This document shows, piece after piece, positions 36,409 to 45,770 of a stretch of DNA of 57,505 nucleotides. The first letter of the stretch is position 1. Every line of letters starts with the position of its first letter. The stretch is from assembly GCF_020640915.1 (NCBI RefSeq), contig NZ_JADWDC010000011.1, positions 51,216 to 108,720 on the forward strand, read 5' to 3'. A program made the position numbers and the translations under genes. The notes under the pieces are model-generated. The model did no database searches. It was given only the letters and a program-made list of their open reading frames with translations, and was not told the DNA's origin. The stretch is from Waterburya agarophytonicola KI4 (lineage in GTDB: Bacteria > Cyanobacteriota > Cyanobacteriia > Cyanobacteriales > Xenococcaceae).

Positions 36409-37827
36409 ATGACCACTGGTTATATTCTAATTGCAGTGATTTTTATTTTGGGCGGTATTATTGCAGCATTTGGCGATCGCTTGGGTACAAAAATTGGCAA
36501 AGCTCGGCTCAGATTGTTTAACCTCCGCCCGCGCCAAACAGCGATGATGATTACGGTAATTACGGGAATGTTAATTTCTGCACTTACCTTGGGGATATTG
36601 TTTAGCTTAAGCGAGTCTTTACGAAGAGGCATTTTTGAACTGGACGATATACTACAAGAACAACGTCGTATTCAAAAAGAGTTAGCCCAAGTTAAAAAAC
36701 AAAAAACAGAAGTAGAAAAACAACTCGGTCGAGTCAAACAAGAGCAAAGCCAAGCTGTTAGTAATTTGGATGCAATCAATCTTGATTTTGAAGAATCGAA
36801 ACAACAGCTAACTAAAATTTCGGCTCAAGCGGGAAAACTTAGACAAGAGTTAAATAATTTGTTGGTGCAAAGAAAAGAACAACTAGCCCAACTAAATCAA
36901 CTAAAACAACAGAGTCAAGAATTACAAGCTCAATTGCAGCAACGAGAACAGCAAATTAGTCAACAAGATAAAATTTTGGCTGAAAAAGAAATTCGTCTTC
37001 AAGAGTTGGAAGAACAACAAGAAATATTACAGGCTCAAGTCCAAGAAAGAGATAAATCGATCGCCACCCTGGATAAAGCAATCTCCACGGCTGAAACTAG
37101 TATTCAGGTAAGAACTCGGCGACTAGAGCAGTTAGAATCTCAATTAAAATTTGTCGAACGTAATGTCGCAGCCTTAGAACAGTCTTATCAAGAATTAAGA
37201 GAGAAAAAAATTACAATTGTCAAAGGTCAAGTTTTATCTTCGGCGGTAGTGAGAATAATCGAACCTAATGCTGCTAAATCAGCGATCGATAGTTTGTTGC
37301 GTCAGGCGAATAGTAATGCTGTCAAAGCAACACAGTTTAGTGGTTCTAAATCTACCCAAGGAATTGTCAAAATCACCAGATCCCAAGTAGAGCAACTTAT
37401 ATCTCAGATTAAGGATGGTGAAGATTATGTGGTTAGAATTCTTTCGGCGGGGAATTATGTCCAAGGGGAAAAGCAAGTGCAGGTATTTGCCGATCTAGCC
37501 TTGAATAAACAAGTATTTCCTCAAGGAGAAGAAATTGCCACTGTTTCTATTGATTCTAAAAATGTAACTCGTAAAGAAGTACAGGAAAGATTGAATTGGT
37601 TGCTGGCTGTATCTAAATTTCGCGCCCAAAGAGCGGGAATATTGGGAGATATTGAAATAGGCGATAATAAAATAGAAAGTATTGTTGATTTTGTCAACAA
37701 AGTGACTCAATCGACAGAACCAGTCGGTGAAATTAAAGCAATTGTCACGGAAAATACTTTTACTGCTGGGCCTTTGAAGATTGATTTTGTGGTTATTCGC
37801 AACGGAGAAATTGTCTTTAGTACCTGA
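36409..37827 (+). CDS. DUF3084 coiled-coil membrane protein
   Basis: A 472-residue cyanobacterial protein with two N-terminal membrane segments (about 4-24 and 45-65), a long Gln/Glu-rich coiled coil (about 80-270), and a C-terminal globular domain with DYVVRILSAGNYVQGEKQV. These features fit DUF3084. Function is unknown. Its stop codon abuts the next gene, a YqgF-like nuclease, which indicates translational coupling. Confidence 0.87.
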   Translation: MTTGYILIAVIFILGGIIAAFGDRLGTKIGKARLRLFNLRPRQTAMMITVITGMLISALTLGILFSLSESLRRGIFELDDILQEQRRIQKELAQVKKQKTEVEKQLGRVKQEQSQAVSNLDAINLDFEESKQQLTKISAQAGKLRQELNNLLVQRKEQLAQLNQLKQQSQELQAQLQQREQQISQQDKILAEKEIRLQELEEQQEILQAQVQERDKSIATLDKAISTAETSIQVRTRRLEQLESQLKFVERNVAALEQSYQELREKKITIVKGQVLSSAVVRIIEPNAAKSAIDSLLRQANSNAVKATQFSGSKSTQGIVKITRSQVEQLISQIKDGEDYVVRILSAGNYVQGEKQVQVFADLALNKQVFPQGEEIATVSIDSKNVTRKEVQERLNWLLAVSKFRAQRAGILGDIEIGDNKIESIVDFVNKVTQSTEPVGEIKAIVTENTFTAGPLKIDFVVIRNGEIVFST

Positions 37828-38232
37828 GTGATGAATACTATTCTTGGTTTAGATCCTGGACGAGATAAATGCGGTTTGGCGGTAATCAATGACAAGCAGG
37901 TGGTTTATCATCAAGTAGTTGATTCTGCTAAGGCGATCGCCATTATGGAGCAGCTATGTCAAGATTATGGTGTCGATCTTATTGTTATGGGAGATGGAAC
38001 GACTTCTAAAGCATGGTACGAAAAAATTGAATCTCATTTAACTAAAGAAATTCCTGTCGTAACGGTTAACGAAAAGAATAGCACTCTAGAAGCTCGCGAT
38101 CGCTATTGGCTGATCTATCCACCCCAGGGTTTGCAGCGTTTAATTCCTCAAGGATTGCGCGTACCTCCTCGCCCCGTGGATGATATTGTGGCTATTTTGT
38201 TGATCGAACGATACAGTAACTTAAAAAACTAA
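37828..38232 (+). CDS. YqgF/RuvX-like RNase H-fold nuclease
   Basis: A 134-residue protein with the RuvC/YqgF fold: ILGLDPGRDKCGLAV carries the first catalytic Asp, LIVMGDGTTSK the middle strand, and VVTVNEKNSTLEARDRYW the conserved Glu-rich segment. Family members are linked with pre-16S rRNA 5'-end processing or Holliday junction cleavage. GTG (37828) directly follows the upstream stop codon, while an ATG follows at 37831; either may be used. It is coupled to DUF3084. Confidence 0.82.
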   Translation: MMNTILGLDPGRDKCGLAVINDKQVVYHQVVDSAKAIAIMEQLCQDYGVDLIVMGDGTTSKAWYEKIESHLTKEIPVVTVNEKNSTLEARDRYWLIYPPQGLQRLIPQGLRVPPRPVDDIVAILLIERYSNLKN

Positions 38233-38243
38233 AATAAAGTTAA

Positions 38244-39725
38244 TTAATATATTTCTGCATCTTTAAACTGCTTTATTTTTTGAGCATTAGCTGCTTCACC
38301 ACAACTGCGAGGAGTGGGAAAAATCTTATCGGGATTGGCGAGTCCTTTTTTATTAAATGCGGTACGGATATATTGCATGGTTTCTAAATCGGTTTCGTTA
38401 AACATATAGGGCATATAGCAATTTTTGTCCGCACCAATACCATGTTCTCCCGACAAACTTCCCCCTGCATCTACACAGAGCTTGAGTATTTCTCCCCCAA
38501 TTTCTTCTACTATTTCAAAAGCACCAGGAACGGCATTATCATAAAGAATCAAGGGATGAAGATTGCCATCTCCAGCATGAAACACATTGGCTATTTTATA
38601 GCCATAGCGATCGCTAAGGGCATTGATTTCGGTTAATATTTCGACAAGCTTGGTACGAGGAATTACTCCGTCTTGGACGAAATAGTCAGGACTCATATGT
38701 CCCGCAGCAGCAAAAGCAGCTTTTCTTCCCTGCCAAAGTTTGGCGCGAGTATCAATATCGTTAGCGGTAGTAATCCCTGTCGCATTATTCTGGTGACAAA
38801 TAGCTTTAACTCTTTGTTTATAAGTTTCTACTTCTACCTGCAAACCATCCAATTCTACTAATAATACTGCTTGTGCGTCCCGAGAATAACAACCAGTAGC
38901 GGTAATATCTTCTACGGCATTAATACTTAGGTTGTCCATAATTTCCATTCCCGCAGGAATAATACCCGCACTGATAATATCTGCTACGGCTGCACCAGAA
39001 TCTTCTACTGTGGGGAAATTTGCCAACACAACACAGACTGATTCGGGGCGTTTGAGGATACGCAATGTCACTTCCGTAGCGATGCCTAAAGTGCCTTCTG
39101 AGCCGACAAATAAACCAGTTAGATCATATCCAGGCATTTCTGGGACAACTCCACCAACATCGATAATTGAGCCATCAGCAGTAACTATTTTCAAACCCAA
39201 GACGTGATTAGTAGTTACGCCATATTTGAGACAATGGACTCCTCCAGAATTTTCTGCTACATTCCCTCCAATGGAACAAATAATCTGACTCGATGGATCG
39301 GGTGCATAATAAAATCCCGCGCCACTAACGGCTTGAGTTACCCAATTATTAATCACTCCTGGCTGAACGGTGATACAGTGGTTATCTAGATCTCGATCTA
39401 AAATGCGATTCATGCGAGCAGTGACGATCAACACCCCATCTTCTCTGGGTAATGCTCCTCCAGACAAACCAGTCCCCGCCCCCCTAGCTACCCAAGGTAA
39501 ATCGTTATCGTGACAAATTTTGACTGTTGCTGCTACTTCTTCTGTGGTGCGAGGTAATACTACTAAAGCAGGACGTTGACGGTAGCTAGCCAAACCATCG
39601 CATTCATAGGTTAACAGTTCTTCTTTGCGACGTATTATTCCATCTTTACCAATTATTGCTTCTAGTTGTTGGATGATTGGCTGCCATTTATCTTTAGTGC
39701 CTGAAAAAAGTTTGCTGAAAACCAT
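38244..39725 (-). CDS. glcD: Glycolate dehydrogenase FAD-binding subunit GlcD
   Basis: A 493-residue FAD-linked oxidase. It takes part in photorespiratory glycolate oxidation, feeding electrons onward rather than to oxygen. The PCMH FAD domain is visible as WVARGAGTGLSGGALPREDG and SQIICSIGGNVAENSGGVHC, and the C-terminal oxidase domain ends with the His-containing NVFHAGDGNLHPLI and LSGEHGIGADK. Partner subunits GlcE/GlcF are not in the window. Lactate may also be a substrate. Confidence 0.92.
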   Translation of the reverse strand: MVFSKLFSGTKDKWQPIIQQLEAIIGKDGIIRRKEELLTYECDGLASYRQRPALVVLPRTTEEVAATVKICHDNDLPWVARGAGTGLSGGALPREDGVLIVTARMNRILDRDLDNHCITVQPGVINNWVTQAVSGAGFYYAPDPSSQIICSIGGNVAENSGGVHCLKYGVTTNHVLGLKIVTADGSIIDVGGVVPEMPGYDLTGLFVGSEGTLGIATEVTLRILKRPESVCVVLANFPTVEDSGAAVADIISAGIIPAGMEIMDNLSINAVEDITATGCYSRDAQAVLLVELDGLQVEVETYKQRVKAICHQNNATGITTANDIDTRAKLWQGRKAAFAAAGHMSPDYFVQDGVIPRTKLVEILTEINALSDRYGYKIANVFHAGDGNLHPLILYDNAVPGAFEIVEEIGGEILKLCVDAGGSLSGEHGIGADKNCYMPYMFNETDLETMQYIRTAFNKKGLANPDKIFPTPRSCGEAANAQKIKQFKDAEIY

Positions 39726-39831
39726 TTAAAATGATAGTTATATTTTTTATTTATATTTATATCTTGATGATATCTGATTGAGTATTAATTGGTTTATTTT
39801 GATTGTTATTCAATATTGAGTCGAATTTGTA

Positions 39832-41394
39832 ATGCCCCAAAAAATAAGAGCGATCGCCATATCTTTAGTTAGCGGTATTTTAATGGGGTTAGCTCCCGCA
39901 CCATTTAATGCTTGGTATTTTGCTTGGTTTGCTCTTGCTCCTTTATGGATATTAATTAGACAGCAAAAGTTTACTAAACAAATAGCTCTACTCGCTCTTA
40001 GTTGGGGTATTGGTTATGATGGTTTGGCTTTATCTTGGATTACGGGAGTTCATCCCCTGACTTGGATGGGTGTTCCTTGGTTAGCCAGTTTATTGATTGC
40101 TATTTTTTGTTGGATTTTTATTACTTTATGGGGGACAGGAATTGTTGTTTTTTGGGGCATTATAATTGGATTTATCAATCAAAGAATTAGCAAGAAGAAT
40201 TTATCTGATAATTTGTTTTTAGTTTTGATTGCCACAGCCTTATGGTGTGGATTGGAAACATTATGGAGTCACACACCGTTATGGTGGCCAGCGATCGCCT
40301 ATACTCAAAGTCCTCATAATTTAGCGATCTTGCAGCTAAATAAACTATCAGGAGTTAACACTGTCACGGCTATAATAGTTGCGGTAAATTGTTTACTGGG
40401 AGAAGCTTTTTTATATTGGCACAATAGTAATAATTTTAAAAACAAATTTATACTTTTAAGCTCTCCTTTGACAATTATAATTATTAGTCATCTCGGCGGT
40501 TATTACTTATATCAAATACCAGTATCTCAGGACGATCTACAACCACTTAAAATTGGTATTGTTCAAGGTAATATTGCTAATGAAATCAAGCTATTTTCTA
40601 GAGGATGGCGTAAAGCGATCGCGGGTTATACTTCGGGTTATCAAAGATTAGCCAAACAGGGAGTTGATGTGGTTTTAACTCCTGAAACTGCCCTACCTTT
40701 TTATTGGCAAGATATTTTAGATAATTCTAGTTTTTATCAAGCAGTAATTAAGGAAAAAGTACCCGCCTGGGTGGGGGCGAATGGTAGAAAAGCCAAAAGC
40801 TATACCAATAGTATTTTTACTTTGATGGGTGAGGGAAAAACCTACAGTCGCTATGATAAGTATAAACTAGTTCCTTTGGGGGAATATATACCCTTTGAAT
40901 CTATTTTAGGCAAACTAATAGATCGTCTCTCTCCCTTAGATGCCCATTTAGCAGCAGGAAAATCGAATCAAATATTCGATACTCCTTTTGGGAAAGCAAT
41001 TATTGCTATCTGCTACGAGTCGGCTTTTCCCCAACATTTCTTACGTCAAGCAAAAGCAGGGGGGGAGTTTATCATTACCGCATCGAATAATGCCCATTAT
41101 AGTACGACTATGCCCGCCCAACATCATGCCCTGGATGTCATGCGAGCCATAGAAAGCGATCGCTGGGCAGCTAGAGCAACTAATACAGGTTATAGCGCGA
41201 TTGTCGATCCTCATGGTAATACTCTTTGGATTTCCGAAATAGATCGGTATGCAATTCATGCACATACTATTTATCGTCGCCAAAATAAAACTCTTTATGT
41301 GCGTTGGGGAGACTGGCTGACTCCTTGTTTAATTTTATTTAGTTTATTTAGCGGAATATTTTTTTGGGTACGGCAAATTGATAGATTAAATTAA
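39832..41394 (+). CDS. lnt: Lnt, apolipoprotein N-acyltransferase
   Basis: Acylates the N-terminal cysteine of lipoproteins in the outer leaflet of the plasma membrane. About six N-terminal membrane segments are followed by a nitrilase-like domain with the triad Glu285 (TPETALP), Lys345 (DKYKLVPLGEY) and Cys394 (AICYES). The 520-residue length is normal. The next gene, a GNAT, follows closely on the same strand. Confidence 0.95.
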   Translation: MPQKIRAIAISLVSGILMGLAPAPFNAWYFAWFALAPLWILIRQQKFTKQIALLALSWGIGYDGLALSWITGVHPLTWMGVPWLASLLIAIFCWIFITLWGTGIVVFWGIIIGFINQRISKKNLSDNLFLVLIATALWCGLETLWSHTPLWWPAIAYTQSPHNLAILQLNKLSGVNTVTAIIVAVNCLLGEAFLYWHNSNNFKNKFILLSSPLTIIIISHLGGYYLYQIPVSQDDLQPLKIGIVQGNIANEIKLFSRGWRKAIAGYTSGYQRLAKQGVDVVLTPETALPFYWQDILDNSSFYQAVIKEKVPAWVGANGRKAKSYTNSIFTLMGEGKTYSRYDKYKLVPLGEYIPFESILGKLIDRLSPLDAHLAAGKSNQIFDTPFGKAIIAICYESAFPQHFLRQAKAGGEFIITASNNAHYSTTMPAQHHALDVMRAIESDRWAARATNTGYSAIVDPHGNTLWISEIDRYAIHAHTIYRRQNKTLYVRWGDWLTPCLILFSLFSGIFFWVRQIDRLN

Positions 41395-41492
41395 GATTGC
41401 TAAATCTAGATCGCGATCGCACTACCAACACCAGGGGCGAAGTTATGGTAAGGCAAATTATTTTTTATTTTTTAGTCTTACTATATTTTTTA

Positions 41493-42089
41493 ATGGAATC
41501 AAAAATTAATCAAAAAATTGTTATTCGTCGTGCCAAACCCGAAGATAAATATGCAATAGTGAATATTCAATATAATGCTTTAAAAGTTCTGGCTGCTAAA
41601 GATTATAATCCCCGACAATTAAATGCACTATTAAGAAGTAAAAGTATTCCTAGAAAATCTCCCGAAACTATTTTTATTGCCGAGATAGATCGCCAACCTG
41701 TGGGCTTTGCTTCTTTATTGCATCCTCTCAATACTATTGGAGCGATGTTTGTCGATCCTAAATTCGCCCGAAAACAGATTGGAACACAACTGCTACAGAG
41801 AATAGAAGCAGAAGCTATGGAACAGAGAATACCTATTTTGTGGGTATATTCTTCTTTGACTGGCTATAGTTTTTATAAAGCAAATGGCTATAAAAATATT
41901 CGTAAAACTGTTTTACCTCTTTATTCAACTTATATTCCCTGCATGCAGATGAAAAAGAGGCTTTCTCCCATTACTAAAGATGAGATTTTAAGAGAAATTT
42001 CTCAATTATTAGCAGTGTTGATTTTAGCGATTATCATAATATTTTTTTTTTCTACCTTGTTAGCTTTTTTATCTTTGGCAATTCCTTAA
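41493..42089 (+). CDS. GNAT acetyltransferase with C-terminal membrane anchor
   Basis: A GNAT-fold N-acetyltransferase of about 198 residues. The start at 41493 (MESKINQK) is favoured, as the longer TTG frame from 41397 adds a hydrophobic, poorly conserved leader. Core: IVIRRAKPEDKYAIVNIQYN, acetyl-CoA loop FVDPKFARKQIGTQLLQRIE, and YKANGYKN. The last 35 residues contain a long hydrophobic stretch ending FFSTLLAFLSLAIP, implying tail anchoring. Substrate unknown. It lies 98 bases after lnt. Confidence 0.8.
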   Translation: MESKINQKIVIRRAKPEDKYAIVNIQYNALKVLAAKDYNPRQLNALLRSKSIPRKSPETIFIAEIDRQPVGFASLLHPLNTIGAMFVDPKFARKQIGTQLLQRIEAEAMEQRIPILWVYSSLTGYSFYKANGYKNIRKTVLPLYSTYIPCMQMKKRLSPITKDEILREISQLLAVLILAIIIIFFFSTLLAFLSLAIP

Positions 42090-42100
42090 CAGATAAAACT

Positions 42101-42523
42101 TTAGGGTCTAACATTAACGGTATAAGACAACTCAAAAGGAGAAAAACTAGCATTATCTTTAGCCGTACCAGTTATCTTCAGTTCATAAGCTCCTGGATTA
42201 GGAAAAACAATTTCTGCTCCTGGTATTTCTTGATATTTCTCCACATTAATTGCTGATAATTTTGGCTGCAATATTGGTTCAGCATCATCCCCAGGGGGTA
42301 CGGCATAAATATTAAGCAAACAATTACATTCAGACAAAGGAATAGTTTGACCCCCGCGACGAGTCAAGGCAAACCAAGCCTGGGTTTTTTTCCCTGCTTG
42401 AGGATTATGATTGGGTGTAATGTGAAATGTCGCTGCTACTTCATTGGATATTTCTACATTGTGAGCGATCGCAGGTATGGATATTAAAGTTGATAATATT
42501 ATTAAACTTGAAGCTTTAAACAT
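42101..42523 (-). CDS. Exported small beta-sandwich-like protein with N-terminal His after cleavage
   Basis: A 140-residue protein with a clear signal peptide: charged start, hydrophobic core, and an AIA motif at 18-20 just before His21. If cleaved there, the mature protein begins HNVEISNEVAATFHITPNHN, histidine-rich. The rest is strand-rich with the C-terminal pattern YELKITGTAKDNASF typical of Ig-like folds, and a Cys-Asn-Cys near residue 77. I do not recognise a named family; a FixH/CopC-like fold is possible. It is cotranscribed with the DUF4399 gene 13 bases upstream. Confidence 0.75.
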   Translation of the reverse strand: MFKASSLIILSTLISIPAIAHNVEISNEVAATFHITPNHNPQAGKKTQAWFALTRRGGQTIPLSECNCLLNIYAVPPGDDAEPILQPKLSAINVEKYQEIPGAEIVFPNPGAYELKITGTAKDNASFSPFELSYTVNVRP

Positions 42524-42536
42524 AGTTGGATCTGCT

Positions 42537-42977
42537 TTACTCGACCGTTACGGTAATCGTTTCGGACATAACAGGGTTATCGTGGGGGACGTGAGCATAA
42601 TTGCCCAAAACTAATTGTAGTGTATGCTCTCCTGGGGTCAAAGTAAGCTCGGTTTCGGTTTGTGCTTTACCAAAGTGGCGAATTTGTTCTGTAGCTGGTA
42701 AAGATGTGGTGGGATCGAATTCTGGTCGATCAATTAACAAATGATGATGTCCTGTATTATCTTGATCGACACCAGCAGGAGCAAGATCCATCCCTGACAA
42801 ACCAAACTTGACTGTAAATGTTTCGGGTAAAGTTTTGCCATCAGCGGGTTCGATAATATAGGCTCGTGCATTACTAGGAGCATGGGAAACTAAATCTTGA
42901 GCCAAAACAGGGGGAGCAATTAAAAACAAAAAGGCGCAGATTACGCCAGTTACTAAAGCTTTAAATTTCATATTCAA
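42537..42977 (-). CDS. DUF4399 exported protein
   Basis: A 146-residue exported protein with a signal peptide ending at about Ala26 (PPVLA). The mature part has the DUF4399 pattern: YIIEPADGKTLPETFTVKFG, then a histidine triplet in GHHHLLID at 76-83, and GEHTLQLVLGNYAHVPH near the C terminus. DUF4399 proteins are strand-rich and of unknown function. It is followed by a second exported gene, which forms an operon with it. The His-rich pattern suggests metal binding, but that is inference. Confidence 0.87.
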   Translation of the reverse strand: MNMKFKALVTGVICAFLFLIAPPVLAQDLVSHAPSNARAYIIEPADGKTLPETFTVKFGLSGMDLAPAGVDQDNTGHHHLLIDRPEFDPTTSLPATEQIRHFGKAQTETELTLTPGEHTLQLVLGNYAHVPHDNPVMSETITVTVE

Positions 42978-43022
42978 TTTTATTTTATTGGATTTACTTA
43001 ATAAATATTTATATTAATCATA

Positions 43023-43817
43023 TTACAGCCATCCCTTCAAGCGATAAATAAATGTACCGATATATTCTTTGAGTATTTGGGTAGTGCGATCAAGACTTTC
43101 TGGATTGGGAAAAAGACTGATGATTCTAGATTGCGCGCTGGTTTTACTTTCAATTAAATTGCGATCGCTGACTAAAAAATCGGCTGGTGCGGGAATAGCA
43201 TCGATACCCTGTTTCTTAAAGATTGCCATAGATCGGGGCATATGGGCAGCAGAGGTGACGAGCAGGATCTTTTTGAGATTTCTGCGGTCTAAAATTTCTT
43301 TGCTATAGAGGGCATTTTCATAGGTGGTGAGCGATCGCGATTCTAACAACATCGCGTCCCGAGGAACGCCCATAATCTCCATAATTGTTGCCATACTTTC
43401 TGCTTCTGATGATTCTCCCCCGTACCATTCAATACGCCCCCCCGTAAGCAAAATATAGGGTGCTGCACCGTCTTTATAGAGTTTGACACCGTATAAAAGG
43501 CGATCGCCGCGTTCGCTCATGTCGGGCATAATACGAGGAGATTCATCATTCCTGGTAGCCCCACCCAAAACAACAATAGCGTCTGCTTGGGGTGTTTTTT
43601 CTTGGGGTAAATATTGTCTTTCTAAAGATGTGACTAAACTGTTGCTAAATTGAACGTTACTAGCTGTCATTAAAACGATAAATGCTAATAACACAGGAAT
43701 AAAAGTCCAGCGCGATCGTTTAAAGCAAAACCACAACGCAACTAATAATAGGATGCAAGAAAATCCCAAAGGATAAATGAATAAAGGCAGTAATTTAGAT
43801 AGAAATAAGAAGCTCAT
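43023..43817 (-). CDS. YdcF/SanA-family (DUF218) protein
   Basis: A 264-residue envelope protein with N-terminal membrane segments (about 5-60) and a DUF218 domain: PQADAIVVLGGATRND, then GVKLYKDGAAPYILLTGG, and a C-terminal LLVTSAAHMPRSMAIFKKQG. The family includes ElyC and SanA, linked to envelope maintenance. Here its start is followed upstream by a 220-base gap toward the divergent bilin lyase gene. No specific substrate is known. Confidence 0.88.
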   Translation of the reverse strand: MSFLFLSKLLPLFIYPLGFSCILLLVALWFCFKRSRWTFIPVLLAFIVLMTASNVQFSNSLVTSLERQYLPQEKTPQADAIVVLGGATRNDESPRIMPDMSERGDRLLYGVKLYKDGAAPYILLTGGRIEWYGGESSEAESMATIMEIMGVPRDAMLLESRSLTTYENALYSKEILDRRNLKKILLVTSAAHMPRSMAIFKKQGIDAIPAPADFLVSDRNLIESKTSAQSRIISLFPNPESLDRTTQILKEYIGTFIYRLKGWL

Positions 43818-44043
43818 TGATATATTTCGTATGAATTTTTAGTGGTTAGTATGAATCAAATAAGGCTTTCTTTGACTATATTCAAAAGATCGCATCGATC
43901 GCAGGGACGAAAGGTAAACTCGGTGGTAAATTTATTTGGATGAGATAGAGAAAAATGTAATTTTGCATTTATTTAGGGATAATCGCCACCTTTGATTGAG
44001 ATAATATCCTATAGATAAAAAAAATTTTAGGAGTTGTTTGTTC

Positions 44044-44619
44044 ATGCGTTTAACCGTACCCATGAATATGATGGAATTTTTTCGCAAGAGTGAGGGTAAA
44101 TGGTACACCGAACGTAGCGTTCATCACTTTGATATAGTAGCTGATGAATCGGGAGAATCTAACTTAATTGTTAAAGTTATCGAGCCAAATGACCCCAGAG
44201 TGAAAGAAGTCTGCGCAATACAAGGAATAGATCCGACACGAGCAACGGGTGGCGGTAGCTTTAGTTGGCAAGATAATTTAGAAGAAAAAGAACCCAACCC
44301 TAATTATGCAGCTATTCTGATTGATATTCCCGACGATCAAACGGGACGTAGTGGTAAACTGATTCGCAATAAAGGCTATGTTGATGGTTTGCCTACAATC
44401 AGTCGATATTGGTTTGGAGAAGACGGCATTTTGACGATTAATACGGATTATGACAATAACCAAGGACAAGAACGTTGTTGGTTTTTAACCGATGACTTTA
44501 GGGTTAGGGTTAGTACCGTACAAATGCTCAATGGTGTTAGCTTAATGGCTTATTGTTCCGAACGTCGTTGTGTTTCTCCTGAAAGTATCAAAAAAATGGC
44601 TCAAGCACATCAAAATTGA
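44044..44619 (+). CDS. CpcS/CpeS-family phycobilin lyase
   Basis: Attaches bilins to cysteine (typically Cys-84 equivalents) of phycobiliproteins. The 191-residue product fits the CpcS/CpeS family: MNMMEFFRKSEGKWYTERSV near the N terminus and QERCWFLTDDFRVRVSTVQM in the second half. Start ATG 44044 is chosen since AGGAG lies 10 bases upstream; the TTG at 44038 is too close to it. No phycobilisome structural gene is nearby, so the S or U subclass and bilin cannot be told. Confidence 0.88.
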   Translation: MRLTVPMNMMEFFRKSEGKWYTERSVHHFDIVADESGESNLIVKVIEPNDPRVKEVCAIQGIDPTRATGGGSFSWQDNLEEKEPNPNYAAILIDIPDDQTGRSGKLIRNKGYVDGLPTISRYWFGEDGILTINTDYDNNQGQERCWFLTDDFRVRVSTVQMLNGVSLMAYCSERRCVSPESIKKMAQAHQN

Positions 44620-44630
44620 TAGTATACTGT

Positions 44631-45767
44631 TCATTCTAAAGAACTACTAATAATTGGGATTGTAACAGTAAAAGTAGTACCAACATTTAATTCGCTTTCA
44701 ACAGATATAGTACCCTGATGAAATTCAACGTATTCTTTGGCGATCGCCAGTCCTAAACCAGTTCCCTGATAGCTTTGGGAGTTACGACCACGATAAAAGG
44801 AATCGAATAATTGGGGGATATCTTCAGCAGGAATGCCAATACCGCGATCGCGTATCCTAAAGATTAGTTCTGAAGTTTGAGAGCTTATTTCAAAATCGAT
44901 CTCGCTATTTGATGGAGAATATTTGCAAGCATTAGTGAGTAAGTTTGTCATGACGTGGCTTAAAAGTTTACCGTCTAAGCTGAATTTTTCTTGTTGCCCC
45001 TGATAGATAAAGTTAATTGTTTGTTTATTATTAAAGGCGGTTTGAATTTCGCCAATCAAACCGCGACAAAATATTTCTAAATTTAATGGTTGGGGATTGA
45101 ATTGAAGTTTATCTAGATCTTTTTGAGTAACGATCAACACATTATCAATGAGATTGGTCATTTTGGTGACGTTACGTCGTAATTGACTTAATACTTCTGT
45201 TTTTTTGTCTGGATTTAATTTGTCACCATAAGTCTCTAAAATTTGCGCCATGCCTGAAATGCTATTGAGGGGATTACGTAATTCGTGGGAGACTGTAGAA
45301 ACGAAGCTAGATTTTATTTTATTCAATTTTTTTTCCTTAATCAGATTTTGATTTAATTCTTTTTGTGCTGCTTGGAGTTGTAGGGAATAAGAGCGCGATC
45401 GCAATAATACTCGAATTTTAGTTTGCAATTCCACTTTTTCGATGGGAAGATAGATGATATCGTCGATTAGTGGTTCTAAATGGTCTGTAGAGATGCCAAT
45501 ATCTTGGATAGTAGTCAGAAAAACAAAGGGTAAAAATGTTGGGATGGCTGTCTCTCTTCTCGCCAACATTTTTTCGCGCAAATGATGAATAGCAGTGTAG
45601 TCAATAAAACATAAATCGAACTCTTGAGTTAGCATTTGCTCGCCAACCAGATTAAAATCTTCCCCAGCCCTAGGAACAAGTACTTGATAGTATTGTTCCA
45701 AAGATTGAGCTAACAATTGTCGATTCTGTTGGTGTTCTACTAACAAAAGTATTTTGCGATCGTTCAT
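44631..45767 (-). CDS. Histidine kinase with N-terminal degenerate receiver domain
   Basis: A 378-residue kinase. Residues 1-125 are a receiver-like domain with Asp56 in CFIDYT, but the acidic pocket is EH rather than Asp/Glu pairs and the conserved Lys before Pro is missing (IIYLPIEK), so it is probably not phosphorylated normally. The HisKA phospho-acceptor is His161 in VSHELRNPLNS. The ATPase domain has NLLTNACKYSPSN, DRGIGIPAED and GTGLGLAIAKEY. It follows the KaiC-like gene by 3 bases on the same strand, which indicates a common operon and coupled function. Confidence 0.9.
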   Translation of the reverse strand: MNDRKILLLVEHQQNRQLLAQSLEQYYQVLVPRAGEDFNLVGEQMLTQEFDLCFIDYTAIHHLREKMLARRETAIPTFLPFVFLTTIQDIGISTDHLEPLIDDIIYLPIEKVELQTKIRVLLRSRSYSLQLQAAQKELNQNLIKEKKLNKIKSSFVSTVSHELRNPLNSISGMAQILETYGDKLNPDKKTEVLSQLRRNVTKMTNLIDNVLIVTQKDLDKLQFNPQPLNLEIFCRGLIGEIQTAFNNKQTINFIYQGQQEKFSLDGKLLSHVMTNLLTNACKYSPSNSEIDFEISSQTSELIFRIRDRGIGIPAEDIPQLFDSFYRGRNSQSYQGTGLGLAIAKEYVEFHQGTISVESELNVGTTFTVTIPIISSSLE

Positions 45768-45770
45768 TTT

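Noticed and set aside
43850-44037. Reading-frame fragments such as GTKGKLGGKFIW in the gap before the bilin lyase gene
   Set aside because: Too short and glycine/lysine-biased; no start and no family resemblance.
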